Assembly (NCBI GenBank): GCA_030015575.1
Contig: CM057338.1
Location: 828,126,353 to 828,190,352 of the forward strand
DNA from: Agapanthus africanus
Lineage: Eukaryota; Streptophyta; Magnoliopsida; Asparagales; Amaryllidaceae
DNA: 64,000 bases
Reading direction: 5' to 3'
Program-made: the position numbers and the translations under genes
Shown: positions 34,869 through 46,134 of the stretch, piece after piece
Position numbering within the stretch: position 1 is the stretch's first letter
Layout of the letters: every line of letters begins with the position of its first letter
The notes under the pieces: model-generated
What the model was told of the DNA's origin: nothing
What the model saw: only the letters and a program-made list of their open reading frames with translations
The model's database searches: none

Positions 34869-36972
34869 TGTAAGTCTATGGTAGCGCCCCGGCTGTCAAT
34901 CCGAGGCCAAAATACGGAAACAAAAACTTTTTAAGAAACTGGCGCTATCGTAGTCTTTCACCCAGATAGAACCATTAACATAAACTAGCAACTAGAGAAG
35001 GGTTAGAAAAGCTATACCGATCGATCCGTTTCCTTCGGTCTTTAGCCACCATCCCTAGCTCCACGCGGCATCTCCGATCTCCGGTCTCCTTGTTGGAAGG
35101 GCACCACATCAATGAGTCTTTTTACGGGCTCCCGCTTCATCCGAAGCAACTCGAACATGAAGTTTGCTAGCCGACATGTCCAAGGTGAAGTAGAGAATGT
35201 GTGTGATAACTTTGTCTCAAGCATCCATTGATTCTCAACTCATGAGAGTGTATGGATGAAGGTTGAAGATGAAGCCATGGTGGAAATGATGAGCTAGAGG
35301 AAGAAGAAGAAGAGGCTTTTTTTTGTTATTGTGTGAGATAAAAGATGAGAGCACTGGAATGATAATCCAAGAGCCAACCCTAAGCCTATGGCTTCCCTCT
35401 CTCTCTCCATCCATCATTTCACACCCTTAATCAAACACTAATATGACATTTGCACAATTAAAGAGACCATGAGTCACTAAACATGTCCATGTCACATTTA
35501 ATGCACCTCATCATGAACTATGCTCATAATTTCCACCAAAATAAACATTAACTCAAATGTTTATAACAATAAAAAGAACGGCATCATTTAAAGTAAACTC
35601 GTGACGGATCACAAGGATACCCCTCACCTGTATATACATACCTGCATTCGTATTCCGACTGAATGCGAATGCGATGAGACGAAAGCAATCCAACAAATCT
35701 AATATTAGGATCCGGCTTAAACCAAAGCCCACTAGTATGATCCGTCCGATCATGATCCGTGCACTACTGCACGTATATGATCGAACCCAGCCATAATACC
35801 ATATGGCCTTTACAACTTTTCGCCCGAAACTTGAGAAACTGTCTGTGGGGGACTCTAAAGACTCGTCAATACTTTGGCTGTGGATTTAACCACTAGCACG
35901 TCAGTGGTACTAGCTGTACGTAATGGGCTACCAGGTATTGACCAAAAGGGAGGTCGATGAGCGAACCCATCCTGACACTCTACTGAGCCTGTCAGTGACA
36001 ATATCCGTACAGTCCGGTCCGTTCGTCTATGAGTATCGCATGTCGGGCCTAGGAGCTGGTAAACGTCAGACCCCCCCAAAGCGGTACAAGTCGTGTCGGA
36101 GTGTAGCCCAAAACACCATGAGATACTACTGGAATACTTACCAGTAAATCTCTTGCCTTGGCCAAGGACTTAGTGTAATGGCTCTCCTAGACACAGCGCG
36201 ATCTCGCCCCAATACCAGGAGAGACGTAACCCTTGCCGATCCGCTCACTGCCTCCATGTGGCTCGGGACTGTACCTAACTAAAACCTGTTTGCATGACTC
36301 CTTTGAGTCGTGGTAGGGTAGTAATCAAAGCACAGTGGGAACTCACACGAGACAAATGACGATCTCAGGTCGATGAACTAACCTGTACACATGTCACCAG
36401 GGAACTGTTATCTGACACTAGGCATAATACCAACTAGCATGTTCCCGGCGAGTCCTGTCCGGTATACTCATAACCCAATAAGCACTTGTATACATCTTAT
36501 GTGAACCAACTGACACTAATGGCTTGTGAGACCAGCCACCGCCCCTCGTCAGGGTCTCGATTGTATACACTAGTCTACTAATGGAGTATCGATGCCCAGT
36601 CTCGAAACTCCCACGACTAGGGACATTTTTAAGGATGTGCTTATAGACCCCAGCTCCCACGTATATGATCGCCATCATACTGCTGGCAGTCAAGAAAGAA
36701 TCCTATGGGCTCTATCAACGTGTAATAGTGATATGTAATATCACCTAAAGCTGTACATAATGATAAAGGCAAACCAGGTAGCATACTATTCTCTATCAAC
36801 GTGTAATAGTGAACTGCAATGTCACCTAAATCATGTACACGATGATAAAGACAAACCATATAGTATACAATCCTCTCGAGTAAGACTGTCCTACTGGTAT
36901 AGGTCCTCCCTCAATCATTGCAATCACGTGCCTACGATCCAATAATTGACTTTGAGGGCACTATATCCAACA
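34869..36972 (-). repeat. X2 5' LTR
   Basis: The LTR is 2104 bp. It starts TGTTGGATATAG at 36972 and ends GACTTACA at 34869 on the minus strand. It carries the hairpin 35644-35672 and the 82-bp tandem duplication shared with 1-428. Confidence 0.95.
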
Positions 36973-37355
36973 CCAACTGCCACATGGCCATGTCGAATTC
37001 AGAGGATCGGGCTCCACTATTTAGTTCGGCACCTTTTCACCCGTCCCCTTCGCTTAATGTGTCATGGTTCCCGAAGCACCTGCTGCCGAGCTTGTGAACT
37101 CCGAGGTGAAGAAAGACGGTGCGACTGTTACCACTTGCGCCAGCCTTGACAAACATCTAAGTAGGGGGCGTAGGCCAAATGTGTTTGTTCCCAGCAACTC
37201 TCATGCTGACGGCGACAAAGGCACCCAATATATTCGGGGCTACCAATGGAGACAACCATGACTGCTTGACAGTCAGTCTTCTCTAGGCTGCCCTCCTCCT
37301 ACTCAACTGTTCAATCAGCTTGGCCTTCATACCAAGGATGGACCAGTAACGACGC

Positions 37356-37690
37356 GCGCCAGGGGCAGATGTCCTCAAACTCCACTGTAGCCACCGTTAC
37401 CTTCATGACAACAATGGTGTGCGCTGGGGGCAAACAACATCACATACCCTCGTTGACGCCATCACCCTCATCCCAGCAGAGATATGCGTCGGGGGCAACC
37501 AACACCCTATATCCGCGTTGATGCCATCGCTCATCGAACCAGCAACGATGTGCGCCAGGGGCGAGCATACTCCAATACCCTTGTAGACGCCGTCACTCGT
37601 CAAATCAGCAAAAGTGTGCGCCGGGGACATATATCATCAGACGTTCCCGTTGACGCCACTGCCTTGAGATTGGGAAGAAGGGCCCATTAA
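37356..37690 (+). repeat. 66-bp tandem repeat array (about five degenerate units)
   Basis: Units share TGTGCGCCRGGGGC, then about 20 bp, then GTTGACGCCATC-like sequence, then CCAGCA-ATG. The period is 65-66 bp, a multiple of three, giving a 22-residue repeat in one frame. Confidence 0.8.
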
Positions 37691-37954
37691 AGAATAAAGT
37701 GCAGATTGATGGCCGCTGCACTGCAGACTCGCAATAATAAGGTCTGGGTGCAAGACAGAAGAGCCTATACCACCAATGTCAACCTCAGCAACTGTTTCGA
37801 AGTATTGAAGATGGTTTATAAGAACGCCTTTACGGTAGCCCTCATGTGTCCGCTTCCACCAAGCAGGAGAGATGAAGAGCACAAATCATGCTATCATGGC
37901 CAGACCATCTCCTATCAGGTCTATCAAGCTCTCAAGACTGTGAAAGACCAACAA

Positions 37955-37961
37955 TATAAAA
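37955..37961 (+). promoter_or_regulatory. Possible G1 TATA box
   Basis: TATAAAA in ACAATATAAAAGGAGTCC, the form usual in plant LTR promoters. Inference only. Confidence 0.4.
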
Positions 37962-38053
37962 GGAGTCCTCAGAAACACCAAGGAGACATAAACCATCACA
38001 ACCCTAGATTGGAGCAAGTCTAGAGGAAGAAAGAAACCAAAGAGTTCTCCGAT

Positions 38054-38058
38054 GCTAC
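38054..38058. repeat. Target-site duplication of Y2, left copy (GCTAC)
   Basis: GCTAC here and GTTAC at 48176-48180 differ at one base. Joining the sides gives a continuous G1 frame, SDATSPSRSSVFDR, which supports the assignment. Confidence 0.85.
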
Positions 38059-40099
38059 TGTAAGTCCACGTTGCCCACCCCGGTACTTGCGGGGAGGCGG
38101 AAAACGGAATAAAAATCGAATTTTTATGAGCTTAGGCAACATGGACTAGACAAAGAAGGATCTTTGCTAAACAAAAACAAGCTAAAGCTAACTAGAAACT
38201 AGCTAAGTGCTAGAAAGGTTATACCTTGGGCTTTATGTCCTTCTCTCCTTGCTTCTTGGAGTGGTGGAAGGAGGTCACCTTAGTCGTCTTCTCACGTCGA
38301 AGAAAGATCCACCCGAAAGCCTCGACCTTTGGCTTCAACTCCAAGCTAGAAGTAACTAGGGTGCAAGAAGTGCTAATACTTGAACCCTAGATGAGAGTAG
38401 AGATTATCAAGAAAGGGTTTTTCTCAAGCTCAAGTGTTTCTCAACACATGAGAGGGGAGAGCTTGAGGGAGAGGAAGAACAAGAGAGAGAAAGTAAATGA
38501 TACAATGAGAATAAAATAAACCATTCTCACATATATGTGTGAATTATTGTAATTAGATAATTAGCTAGATAATTGTCATGGTTAATCAAGACATGACCAT
38601 TATCATTTCATTTTTAATGCAAATTGCAAGGATCAAAGAGCATCTTCCAAATGAAATGATGATGGTCAAAGTGTCAACAAGGTCAACAAGTCAAGGTGGG
38701 TCAAATGGTCAACAACCATAACCATGCACAATTATTAAACTAATATCAATTAACCATAATACACACATAATCATTAGGGTTAATACAAATGACAATAGTC
38801 ATTAACCCTAATCAAAGTCCTCTCCCTCTGTCTCAAGCAACTGTGCATACGCACCCGTATTCGTGATCCGAGGAACACGAATACAATGAGAAAAACCAAT
38901 CCCAAATCATATACTAGGATCCGGCTTAAACCAAAGCCCGCTAGTATAAGCTGTCCGGACAGCAAACGTGCACAAGTGCGCGGATGTGAACGAACCCTGT
39001 TGCACAACCATGCGACCTCTATTCATTTTGCCTAAAGGCGAATAGCTCTCTGTGTGGGACTCTAAAGACTCGACACTACGCTGGCAGTGGGTTTAACCAC
39101 AGACCGCAAGCGGCACTAGCTGTACGTAACGGTCCCCAGGTAGATGTCGACAAGAAGACTGACGAGGTGAACCCCATCTGAACTCCTACTGAGCCTGTAT
39201 GTGACAATCTCCGTACAGTCCGGTCTGTTCGTCTGATACATCGCATGGCGGGCCTAGGGGGCGGTGAACGTCAGTCCCCTAATAGCGGTACAAGTAGTGT
39301 CGGAGTGTAGCCCAGAACACCCTGAGATAACACTGGAAACCTACCAGTATATCTCGCTTGCCCTGGCCAGGGACTACTCGTGTAATGGCTCTCCTTGACA
39401 CAGCGCGATGTCAACCCCCAATACCGGGAGAGACGAATCCTGTCTAACCATCATTGCCTCCAAGTGCTTCGGGACTGCATCCAAAAACTACCTGTTTGCA
39501 CGACTCTTTTGAGCCGTGCTAGGGTAGTAATCAAAGTGCAGTGGGAACACACTCGAGGCGAAGTGACAGTGTCAAGTCAGCGGACTAAGCTGTACTCATG
39601 TCACCTGGGAACTGATAACTGACGATAGGTATAATACCAACCAACAGTTCCCGACGAGTCCTGTCCAGTGTACTCGTAACCTAACGAGCACCCGCATACT
39701 ATCTCAAGTACGACGTACTGACGGCTGTGGGACAGACCGTCTCTCACGCTGGGATGAGAAGCGCATACGCTAGTCTACTCCGGAGTATCGATGCCCTGTC
39801 TCGATAGTCCAATGACTAGGGACATGGATAAGGATGTGCTTATAGATCACCCAGCTCCCACGAGTGTGAGCGCCATCACATCGCTGGTAATCAAGCAAAG
39901 ATCCTAAGGGCTCTACTAATATGTATATCAGCGATATGCTAAAAGAAACACATGCACATATTAAAGCAGAGACAAACCAAGTAGCATACTACCATTTCGA
40001 GCAAGATTGTATATATAACTGTGAATATCCCAAGCTTCCATCAAGTAATATACAAACTAGTATGATACAGTAATGGCCTCTAGGGCATATACACTAACA
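38059..40099 (-). repeat. Y2 3' LTR
   Basis: The LTR is 2041 bp, TGTTAGTGTATATGCCCTAG ... GGACTTACA on the minus strand. It carries the hairpin 38857-38884 (12-bp stem, one mismatch). Confidence 0.97.
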
Positions 40100-40110
40100 A
40101 TGTCCCACTT
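40100..40110 (-). other. Y2 polypurine tract
   Basis: AAGTGGGACAT on the minus strand, adjoining TGTTAG. Confidence 0.92.
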
Positions 40111-40113
40111 GCA

Positions 40114-41097
40114 CTAAGGCAATGTACTGGCGTATCGAAGACCTATCATCTCGATCAGCCGCTCGAACTTAGTCTGGGGCAAGGCCTTGGTGAATGGATC
40201 TGCTGTGTTATCTTCTGAAGCAACCCTCCGAACCTCGATCTCCTGGCGATCCACAATCTCCCTGATCAGGTGATACCGCCTTAAGATGTGTCTGGATTTC
40301 TGATGGGACCTGGGTTCCTTCGCTAAAGCTATAGCCCCATTGTTGTCGCAATACAGAGGTATTGGGTCAACAATGGACGGAACCACCTGAAGTTCTCTCA
40401 AGAACTTCCTCATCCAGACAGCTTCTTTTGCGGCATCAGATGCAGCGATGTATTCCGCTTCCATAGTCGAGTCAGCAACGGTTTCCTGTTTGGAGCTCTT
40501 CCAACACACCGCCCCTCCATTGAGGGTGAAGACAAAACCCGACATGGACTTGGAATCATCCTTGTCACTCTGGAAGCTGGAGTCAGCAAAGGCCTCAATC
40601 TGGAGGTCTTTTCCGCCATACACCAAGAACATCTCCTTAGTCCTTCTCAGGTACTTGAGAATGTTCTTTACTGCTATCCAATGTTTCTCCCCAGGGTTTG
40701 ACTGATACCTGCTTACCACACTCAGTGCATAAGCCACATCCGGTCTGGTACACAACATCGCATACATTATAGAGCCTACCGTAGAAGCGTAGGGTATAAT
40801 AGACATGCGATCCCTCTCCAAATTAGTCTTGGGAGACATCTCTTTGGAGAGGGTGATCCCATGACAAGCCGGTAGATTACCGCGCTTGGAATCTTCCATA
40901 CTGAATCTCTTCAGTATGGTGTCGATGTACCTGGACTGTGAAAGTCCTAATATCCTCTTGGATCTGTCACGGTAGATCCGGATACCCAGAATGTATGAGG
41001 CATCACCCAGGTCTTTCATGGAGAACCTGTGTGACAAGAACCCCTTGACAGATTGTAGCATAGGAATGTCATTTCCTATTAAGAGAATGTCATCCAC
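40114..41097 (-). CDS. pol: Y2 pol, C-terminal part: reverse transcriptase end and RNase H
   Basis: The 327-codon open segment begins inside the reverse transcriptase catalytic motif (YVDDILLIGN) just after a TAA at 41101-41103. It continues through ILGIRIYRDRS and RPDVAYALSVVSRYQ to RNase H. RNase H landmarks are EAFADSSFQSD, DSTMEAEYIA, LYCDNNGAI and SRHILRRYHLIREIV. It ends 14 codons after a LPQTKFERL segment, close to the polypurine tract, as usual for copia. It is in the same frame as the upstream gag-pol. Without readthrough of the stop, the two halves of reverse transcriptase are not joined. Confidence 0.95.
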   Translation of the reverse strand: MDDILLIGNDIPMLQSVKGFLSHRFSMKDLGDASYILGIRIYRDRSKRILGLSQSRYIDTILKRFSMEDSKRGNLPACHGITLSKEMSPKTNLERDRMSIIPYASTVGSIMYAMLCTRPDVAYALSVVSRYQSNPGEKHWIAVKNILKYLRRTKEMFLVYGGKDLQIEAFADSSFQSDKDDSKSMSGFVFTLNGGAVCWKSSKQETVADSTMEAEYIAASDAAKEAVWMRKFLRELQVVPSIVDPIPLYCDNNGAIALAKEPRSHQKSRHILRRYHLIREIVDRQEIEVRRVASEDNTADPFTKALPQTKFERLIEMIGLRYASTLP

Positions 41098-41100
41098 GTA

Positions 41101-43143
41101 TTAAACGAGGAATACTACAGTTCTCGCTACAAATCTACAATAGATGCATGGTTCATCTGGATTTTTGATAAAGCCAAATTCCTTGACCGTCTCATCAAAA
41201 CAGATGTTCCAACTCCGCGATGCCTGCTTTAGTCCATAAATAGACTTAAGCAACTTGCACACCTTTCCGCTGCTCCCACTCTGAATGAAACCCTCTGGCT
41301 GGTCCATATAGACACACTCCTCTAAATGTCCATTTAGAAAAGCTGTCTTTACGTCCATTTGCCAAATCTCATAATCGTGGAAGGCAGCAATGGCAAGAAG
41401 GATCCGAATGGATTTCAGCATAGCTACTGGAGAAAAGGTTTCGTCATAGTCCAAACCAGGTCTTTGACGAAAACCCTTTGCAACTAGTCTAGCTTTATAG
41501 GTCTCAACCTGTCCATCTACACCAATCTTCCTTTTGAAGATCCACTTGCATCCTACGGGTTTTACCCCATCTGGAGCAATGTCCAACGTCCATACTTTGT
41601 TGGTGTACATAGACTCCATCTCGGTCCGCATTGCATCCATGCATTTTACCGACTCGACGCTCTGAATGGCTTGCTGGAAGCTAGTAGGCTCATCAAGGTC
41701 TATGATGCAATCCTCTCTATCCCCGTCAATGAGAAAACCGTAGTATCTCTCGGGCGGATGAGACTGCCTACTACTCCTGCGGAGTGGCGTGGGAATGTCT
41801 TGATCTTTCGAACCCTCTGGTTCTACTAAGCTTTCAGTAATAGCTTGTGGTTCTGGAATTTCTTCCAGTTCTATTGCGCTCCCACTTATTTCTTTTTCTA
41901 AGAATTGATGTTCCAGAAAATGGGCATTACAAGAAACAAGGACTTTTTGTTCCTCTGCGTAATAGAAAAGATACCCCCTGGAGTTCTTTGGATATCCCAC
42001 AAACTTGCACAGTACTGAGCGTGCCTCGAGCTTGTCCGTATACTGCTTTTTGACATAAGCTGGACATCCCCAAATCTTCAGGTATTGAAGATAGGGTTTC
42101 TTCCCACTCCATAACTCATATGGTGTGGTAGGCACAGTCTTAGTGGGAACTCGGTTCAAAAGGTATGCAGCTGATTCTAGTGCATATCCCCAGAACGATC
42201 GCGGCAACTCAGTGTTACTCATCATGGACCGTACCATATCCAATAGGGTTCGGTTCCGTCTCTCCGATACACCGTTATGTTGCGGAGTGTATGGAGGAGT
42301 AAGCTGAGAGAGAATTCCATTCTCTTTTAAGTAACCCAGGAACTCGGCACTCAAGTATTCACCACCTCGATCAGATCTCAGTGCCTTGATACTTTTGCCT
42401 GTTTGTTTTTCTACTTCATTCTTATATTCCTGGAACATTTCAAAAGCTTCGGATTTATGTTTCATCAAGAAGACATGTCCGAACCTTGAGAAATCATCCG
42501 TAAAAGTAATGAAGTAAGAATAACCGCTTCGCGCATGTGTAGACATTGGACCGCACACGTCGCTGTGTACGAGTCCCAAGAGCTCGCTCGCTCTCACTCC
42601 GTGTCCAGTGAACGGAGTCTTTGTCATCTTTCCTTTGAGACAGGATTGACAAGTTGCATACGATTGGTATTCGAACGAATCCAAATATCCTTCTGCATGT
42701 AACTTAGTCAACCTTCTCTCATTGATGTGACCCAGTCTACAATGCCATAAGAAAGTTTTATCGATTTCTGGAGACTTTCTTTTGTGTGTATTCTGGACAT
42801 TGAAAATCTGTGGCTGGTTTAATACGTATATACCGTTGTTCAATGTACCTGACCCAATCAAAACTTGATTAAGGTGAATGTTCACTACATTACTTACAAA
42901 TGCAAATTCATAACCTTCTTTAGATAATAAAGATACAGAAATGATATTACAGGTTGCATTTGGTACATAATAACAACTACGTAAAACCAAAAAGTGTCCA
43001 TCCGACAATCCCAGGTGATAGTCCCCCACGGCCTCAGCATCCATGCTAGCACCACTGAGGGTCATGTCACCTGCCTTCAAAACTCTACGCTTTCTCAACG
43101 CCTGCAAAGAATTACAGATATAAGATCCTGATCCGGTATCCAA
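41101..43143 (-). pseudogene. pol: Y2 pol: protease, integrase, reverse transcriptase N-terminal part
   Basis: The 680-codon open segment follows a TGA at 43147-43149. Order: aspartic protease with DTGS at the very start; integrase zinc finger (WHCRLGH ... CQSC); integrase core with HSDVCGPM, RSDRGGEYLS and HNGVSERRNR, so the D-D-E triad is intact; the integrase C-terminal region with WGCPAYVK and SHPPERYYGF; and reverse transcriptase motifs YKARLVAKGFRQRPG, QMDVKTAFLNG and IYGLKQASRSWN. It ends with TAA at 41101-41103, one codon before YVDD. Y1 has Leu at that position. Confidence 0.94.
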
Positions 43144-43146
43144 TAC

Positions 43147-44055
43147 TCAGGATGTAGAGTTTATTGATAGACAGTTTTCAATAACATACACACCTGAAGC
43201 TGAAGCTGCACCTCGCTTCAAATCCTGTGTTCTGGCCTTCCAAGCCTTGCAATCCTGTTTCCAGTGACCACTTTTGTGACAATAGAAGCATTCTTCCTTC
43301 CCCACCAGCTTTCCCGCTAACTTTGTTGCTTTTCCTTTTCCCTTCGTATCCACTTTACCGACACCGCCTCTTGGTTTGGCGGGGGCTTTCTTCTTCTTGC
43401 CCTTGGCTTTCGTCCTGGACCGAGAAGAGGAAGATCCTCCTACAAACAAAGTGGATGTCTCCCTACCCTTCTGTAGGGTGCCCTCAGCACTCCTCAACAT
43501 GTTCAGAAGTTCGGAAAGTTCAACCTCCTTTCCTTGCATGTTGAAGTTAAGAATAAACTGGGCGTAAGTGGAAGGAAGGTACTGGAGAATCAAATCAGTA
43601 TAGAGTTCATTCTCCAACGTGGTCCTAAGGTCCGCGAGCTCCTCTATGTAGCCAATCATCTTAAGCACGTGTTCCGCTACCGATGATCCGACGGCCAACC
43701 TTGCCGAAAATAACTTCTTCGACACTTCGTATCTTGCGATACGAGACTGCTCTCCATACAGTTCTTTTGTATGAAGAAATATGGACTCTAGGTCCATATT
43801 CTCGTGCCTCCTCTGATGTTCGTTGTCCATCGAGGCTAGTACGAGGCATCTGGCCTTCGCGCAATCTATTTCCCAGGTCTTGTAGAATTCCCTATCTACG
43901 ACACTGGTTTTGGGACCTGGGACAGGGGGAGCTTTGGTGGTAAGGACATACCCCAACTTGTCGTAAGTGATTGCCATCTTGACATTCCTGAGCCAATCTT
44001 TGTAGTTTGGCCCTGTCAATATGTTTTTATCTAGTAATAACTTAAGTCCGGTCAT
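43147..44055 (-). CDS. gag: Y2 gag
   Basis: A 302-residue Gag that would form the capsid of the cytoplasmic virus-like particle. It has the UBN2-type copia gag core (YKDWLRNVKM, CAKARCLVLASMD, LYGEQSRIARYE, residues about 15-150), a basic Ser/Lys/Arg-rich stretch (about 195-250) and a CX2CX4HX4C zinc knuckle (CFYCHKSGHWKQDC, residues 256-269). The start ATG lies 12 nt after a splice-acceptor-like CAG. The TGA at 43147-43149 falls where Y1 has the Trp of SWVLDTGS, so Gag ends just before protease. In a working relative gag and pol are one frame. Confidence 0.95.
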   Translation of the reverse strand: MTGLKLLLDKNILTGPNYKDWLRNVKMAITYDKLGYVLTTKAPPVPGPKTSVVDREFYKTWEIDCAKARCLVLASMDNEHQRRHENMDLESIFLHTKELYGEQSRIARYEVSKKLFSARLAVGSSVAEHVLKMIGYIEELADLRTTLENELYTDLILQYLPSTYAQFILNFNMQGKEVELSELLNMLRSAEGTLQKGRETSTLFVGGSSSSRSRTKAKGKKKKAPAKPRGGVGKVDTKGKGKATKLAGKLVGKEECFYCHKSGHWKQDCKAWKARTQDLKRGAASASGVYVIENCLSINSTS

Positions 44056-44560
44056 GTTGAATGGTCGCTGCAGTTAGGAGAGAGAAAAGAAACACTTTAG
44101 CATGATGCTCTTGCAAGTTTAGAGTGGTTTTTAATTTGTCTAAACTGGATGGCTCCCACTGTCTCTCGAATCCCTTCTCAAACCGTAAAGAAAGGATTAG
44201 TCAGGATCAATCTCACCGTACAATACTTGCTTAACCGTTCAGCCAGGCCAGTGTCGGTACTTCGAGGGAGGTTTTCCAACGCTTTCGCGAAGTTCCTTAA
44301 TTAAGTAACCTCTTTTCCCTGGGGGCGTAGCCCCGCTAACACCTTTCTAGACACCTACTAAGTTTATAGCATTGATCGTTAAGTGAGAGTTTTCCCGAGG
44401 AGTAGCATATACTCACAGTAGGATCGGGATCCAAATATCATCGCGTGATAAAACCGAAGGAATCCTACCAGAATTATCACACTCCAAATGGTATGCAGCG
44501 CTAGCAAGTTTCAGTACTTATGAAACTCCCGATGTGGATTTTTGCCCCATGCTCTTATGA

Positions 44561-44760
44561 CCTTGGCGTGAGGTCAAAATGTCATAAGTCACATGTCAAG
44601 TTCTTCCCATCATTATCCCGGTTAATTTGAACCCACCCGTACCTACCCTTGACGTAGGCCAAAATGGCAGTACGACTGTCTCAAACCAACGCATTCTATC
44701 TATGCAACAGATAAATATCCGGCAGCTACCAATCACTATGCCTTGGCGTGAGGTCAAAAT
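44561..44760 (-). repeat. Triplicated leader motif of Y2
   Basis: CCTTGGCGTGAGGTCAAAAT is identical at 44561-44580 and 44741-44760. The middle copy (44647-44665) is CCTTGACGTAGGCCAAAAT, the more usual form. Spacing is 86 and 94 nt. Confidence 0.92.
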
Positions 44761-45880
44761 ACATAGCTTGAATACTACCGAATATTTAACTGAAATGATG
44801 GAGGGCTACGGATGGTTTTGGCGAAACCATGAACGTAGTGAACTTGATATAATCGATGGAACGAGATAGCTTTTAAAAGGAGTGGTTCAAGCTCCGCGTT
44901 TAAAAGTTTAGTTTTGAAAAGAACCGAGTGGTTTTCAAAGTGTTCCAATCGACTTTTACTTGGTTTATTTTCTTGCATTAGTTCTTTTAATGCGTCCCAT
45001 CATTTAACCCTACCATTGCAGAAAACAACCAAAATATGACGTACGCTTATGCCATTCGCATTCGCCACGGGGCTCCGTCATCACCCGTTAGGTTACTTAA
45101 CTAACGACAGAGCGGGGGCTGGGCTAGCGCGGCTGTAAAACATAAGCAACGTCTAAATAGTTATCATATATAAATATATAACAATGATAGACATTACAGA
45201 TCACAGATGAATACATTGGATATACTAGGAATCCGCAACCCGTTCGAGCCTGCAACGAAAAGCGGATTACACGGTCGCGGTGAATAGCCAATACCCCACC
45301 CAAGACCCCTACGGGTGCGGCAAACTACCCGCCAAGTACCCGAAGCGAAGCAACCTCCCTCACCACCATGAGTAGGCCACTCGGCACTTCGAGATACCCG
45401 GTAGTTTGTGCACCCCCTCCATGGGTCTATCCTAGGAGCAAAAACAGTAAAAAGAATTATACAATGACGGCTACAACCCCGACCCGGTTGTGCGGCCAAA
45501 CAAATAATAATATTACATCAATTTACATGTTACAATGAATGAAAGAAAAAGCAACACTCATCTCACATCCACCCCGGCTATTCATCCACGACAATCCAAC
45601 CCATTCATATACACATACCATCATCAATCACAGATCACAGATATGTATAACCCCGACTAATCGACATATAGCGATTAGCCGACGTTCAATACATATAAAC
45701 ATCACAGATATAACCTTTTAGTCAAAGTGTATTGAAGTTCGGAAAAAAATACGGATTTATAGGCCCCTAAAAACAAATTTCTATTCTGGAAAATCTGGGC
45801 ACATAAAAACCATCTTAAAAATCCTAAAACCAAGCCAGAAATACACTGCACCAAACTCGACCCAGTGAAGAGCCAAGACG

Positions 45881-45926
45881 GCCGCGGTTGCGCGGCAATA
45901 GCTTGCTATAGCCGCGAAACCGCGGC
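45881..45926 (-). other. Y2 leader GC-rich hairpin
   Basis: A 21-bp stem with two mismatches and a 4-nt CTTG loop: GCCGCGGTTGCGCGGCAATAG at 45881-45901 pairs with 45906-45926. Its outer edge is 208 nt from the LTR. Confidence 0.94.
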
Positions 45927-46120
45927 TCTTTGGTCGAATCACTGGATCGTTTTTGGTGGCTTTCTTTAAAAAACCCTGAGATGATTTTTGGAGTATGACA
46001 AATTTTATTTTGAACAGAAAAAAAATTAACAGAAACTTAGGGTTTTGAAAACTCGGTTTTTCGATTTTTCCGATTCGAACTTCGATACACTCTACTACCT
46101 AGCTAGTTTATGTTTAGTTA

Positions 46121-46133
46121 GGCTTTGATACCA
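46121..46133 (-). other. Y2 primer binding site (one mismatch)
   Basis: TGGTATCAAAGCC on the minus strand, one base after the LTR. G to A compared with Y1. Confidence 0.9.
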
Positions 46134-46134
46134 C

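Larger units (their letters stand above)
1..36972 (-). mobile_element. X2: outer Ty1/copia (Angela/Tork-like) element, left end off window
   Basis: The element runs on the minus strand. Its 3' LTR (1-428) is cut by the window edge. The internal parts lie at 429-3206, 22333-24296 and 33899-34868, and the 5' LTR is 34869-36972. Y1 (duplication CCAGA) and X3 (duplication GTTAC) interrupt it; removing them makes the sequence match the continuous X1 and X3 copies. Both X2 LTRs share an 82-bp tandem duplication that X1 and X3 lack, which ties the two ends to one insertion. No gag is recognisable and pol is decayed, so it is a dead member of the gag-less X family. The flanking target duplication cannot be checked because the left end is missing. 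Confidence 0.88.
36973..38058 (+). other. G1 5' segment with 66-bp tandem repeats
   Basis: No confident gene. Five units of about 66 bp with core GCGC(C)GGGG start near 37356, 37421, 37486, 37552 and 37618. A TATA-like TATAAAA lies at 37955, then about 90 bp to the start of the gag frame. The segment may be the end of the G1 5' LTR plus a short leader; if so, the primer site has been lost. The open frames at 37064-37261 and 37706-38023 have no recognisable domain. The gag start may be the ATG at 38052-38054, one base out of frame with gag. Confidence 0.55.
44056..46120 (-). other. Y2 5' untranslated leader
   Basis: A 2-kb leader with the pyrimidine tract and CAG at 44068-44070, three leader motifs (44561-44760), the conserved block (45031-45132) and a GC-rich hairpin (45881-45926). 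The frames 44627-44869 and 45194-45499 are not supported as genes. Confidence 0.85.

Noticed and set aside
37706..38023. 105-codon frame resembling the CPLPPSRRD region of gypsy gag
   Set aside because: The match is very short, the expected Cys/His finger is missing, and it lies upstream of the gag N-terminus and overlaps a TATA-like box. Kept as undetermined sequence.
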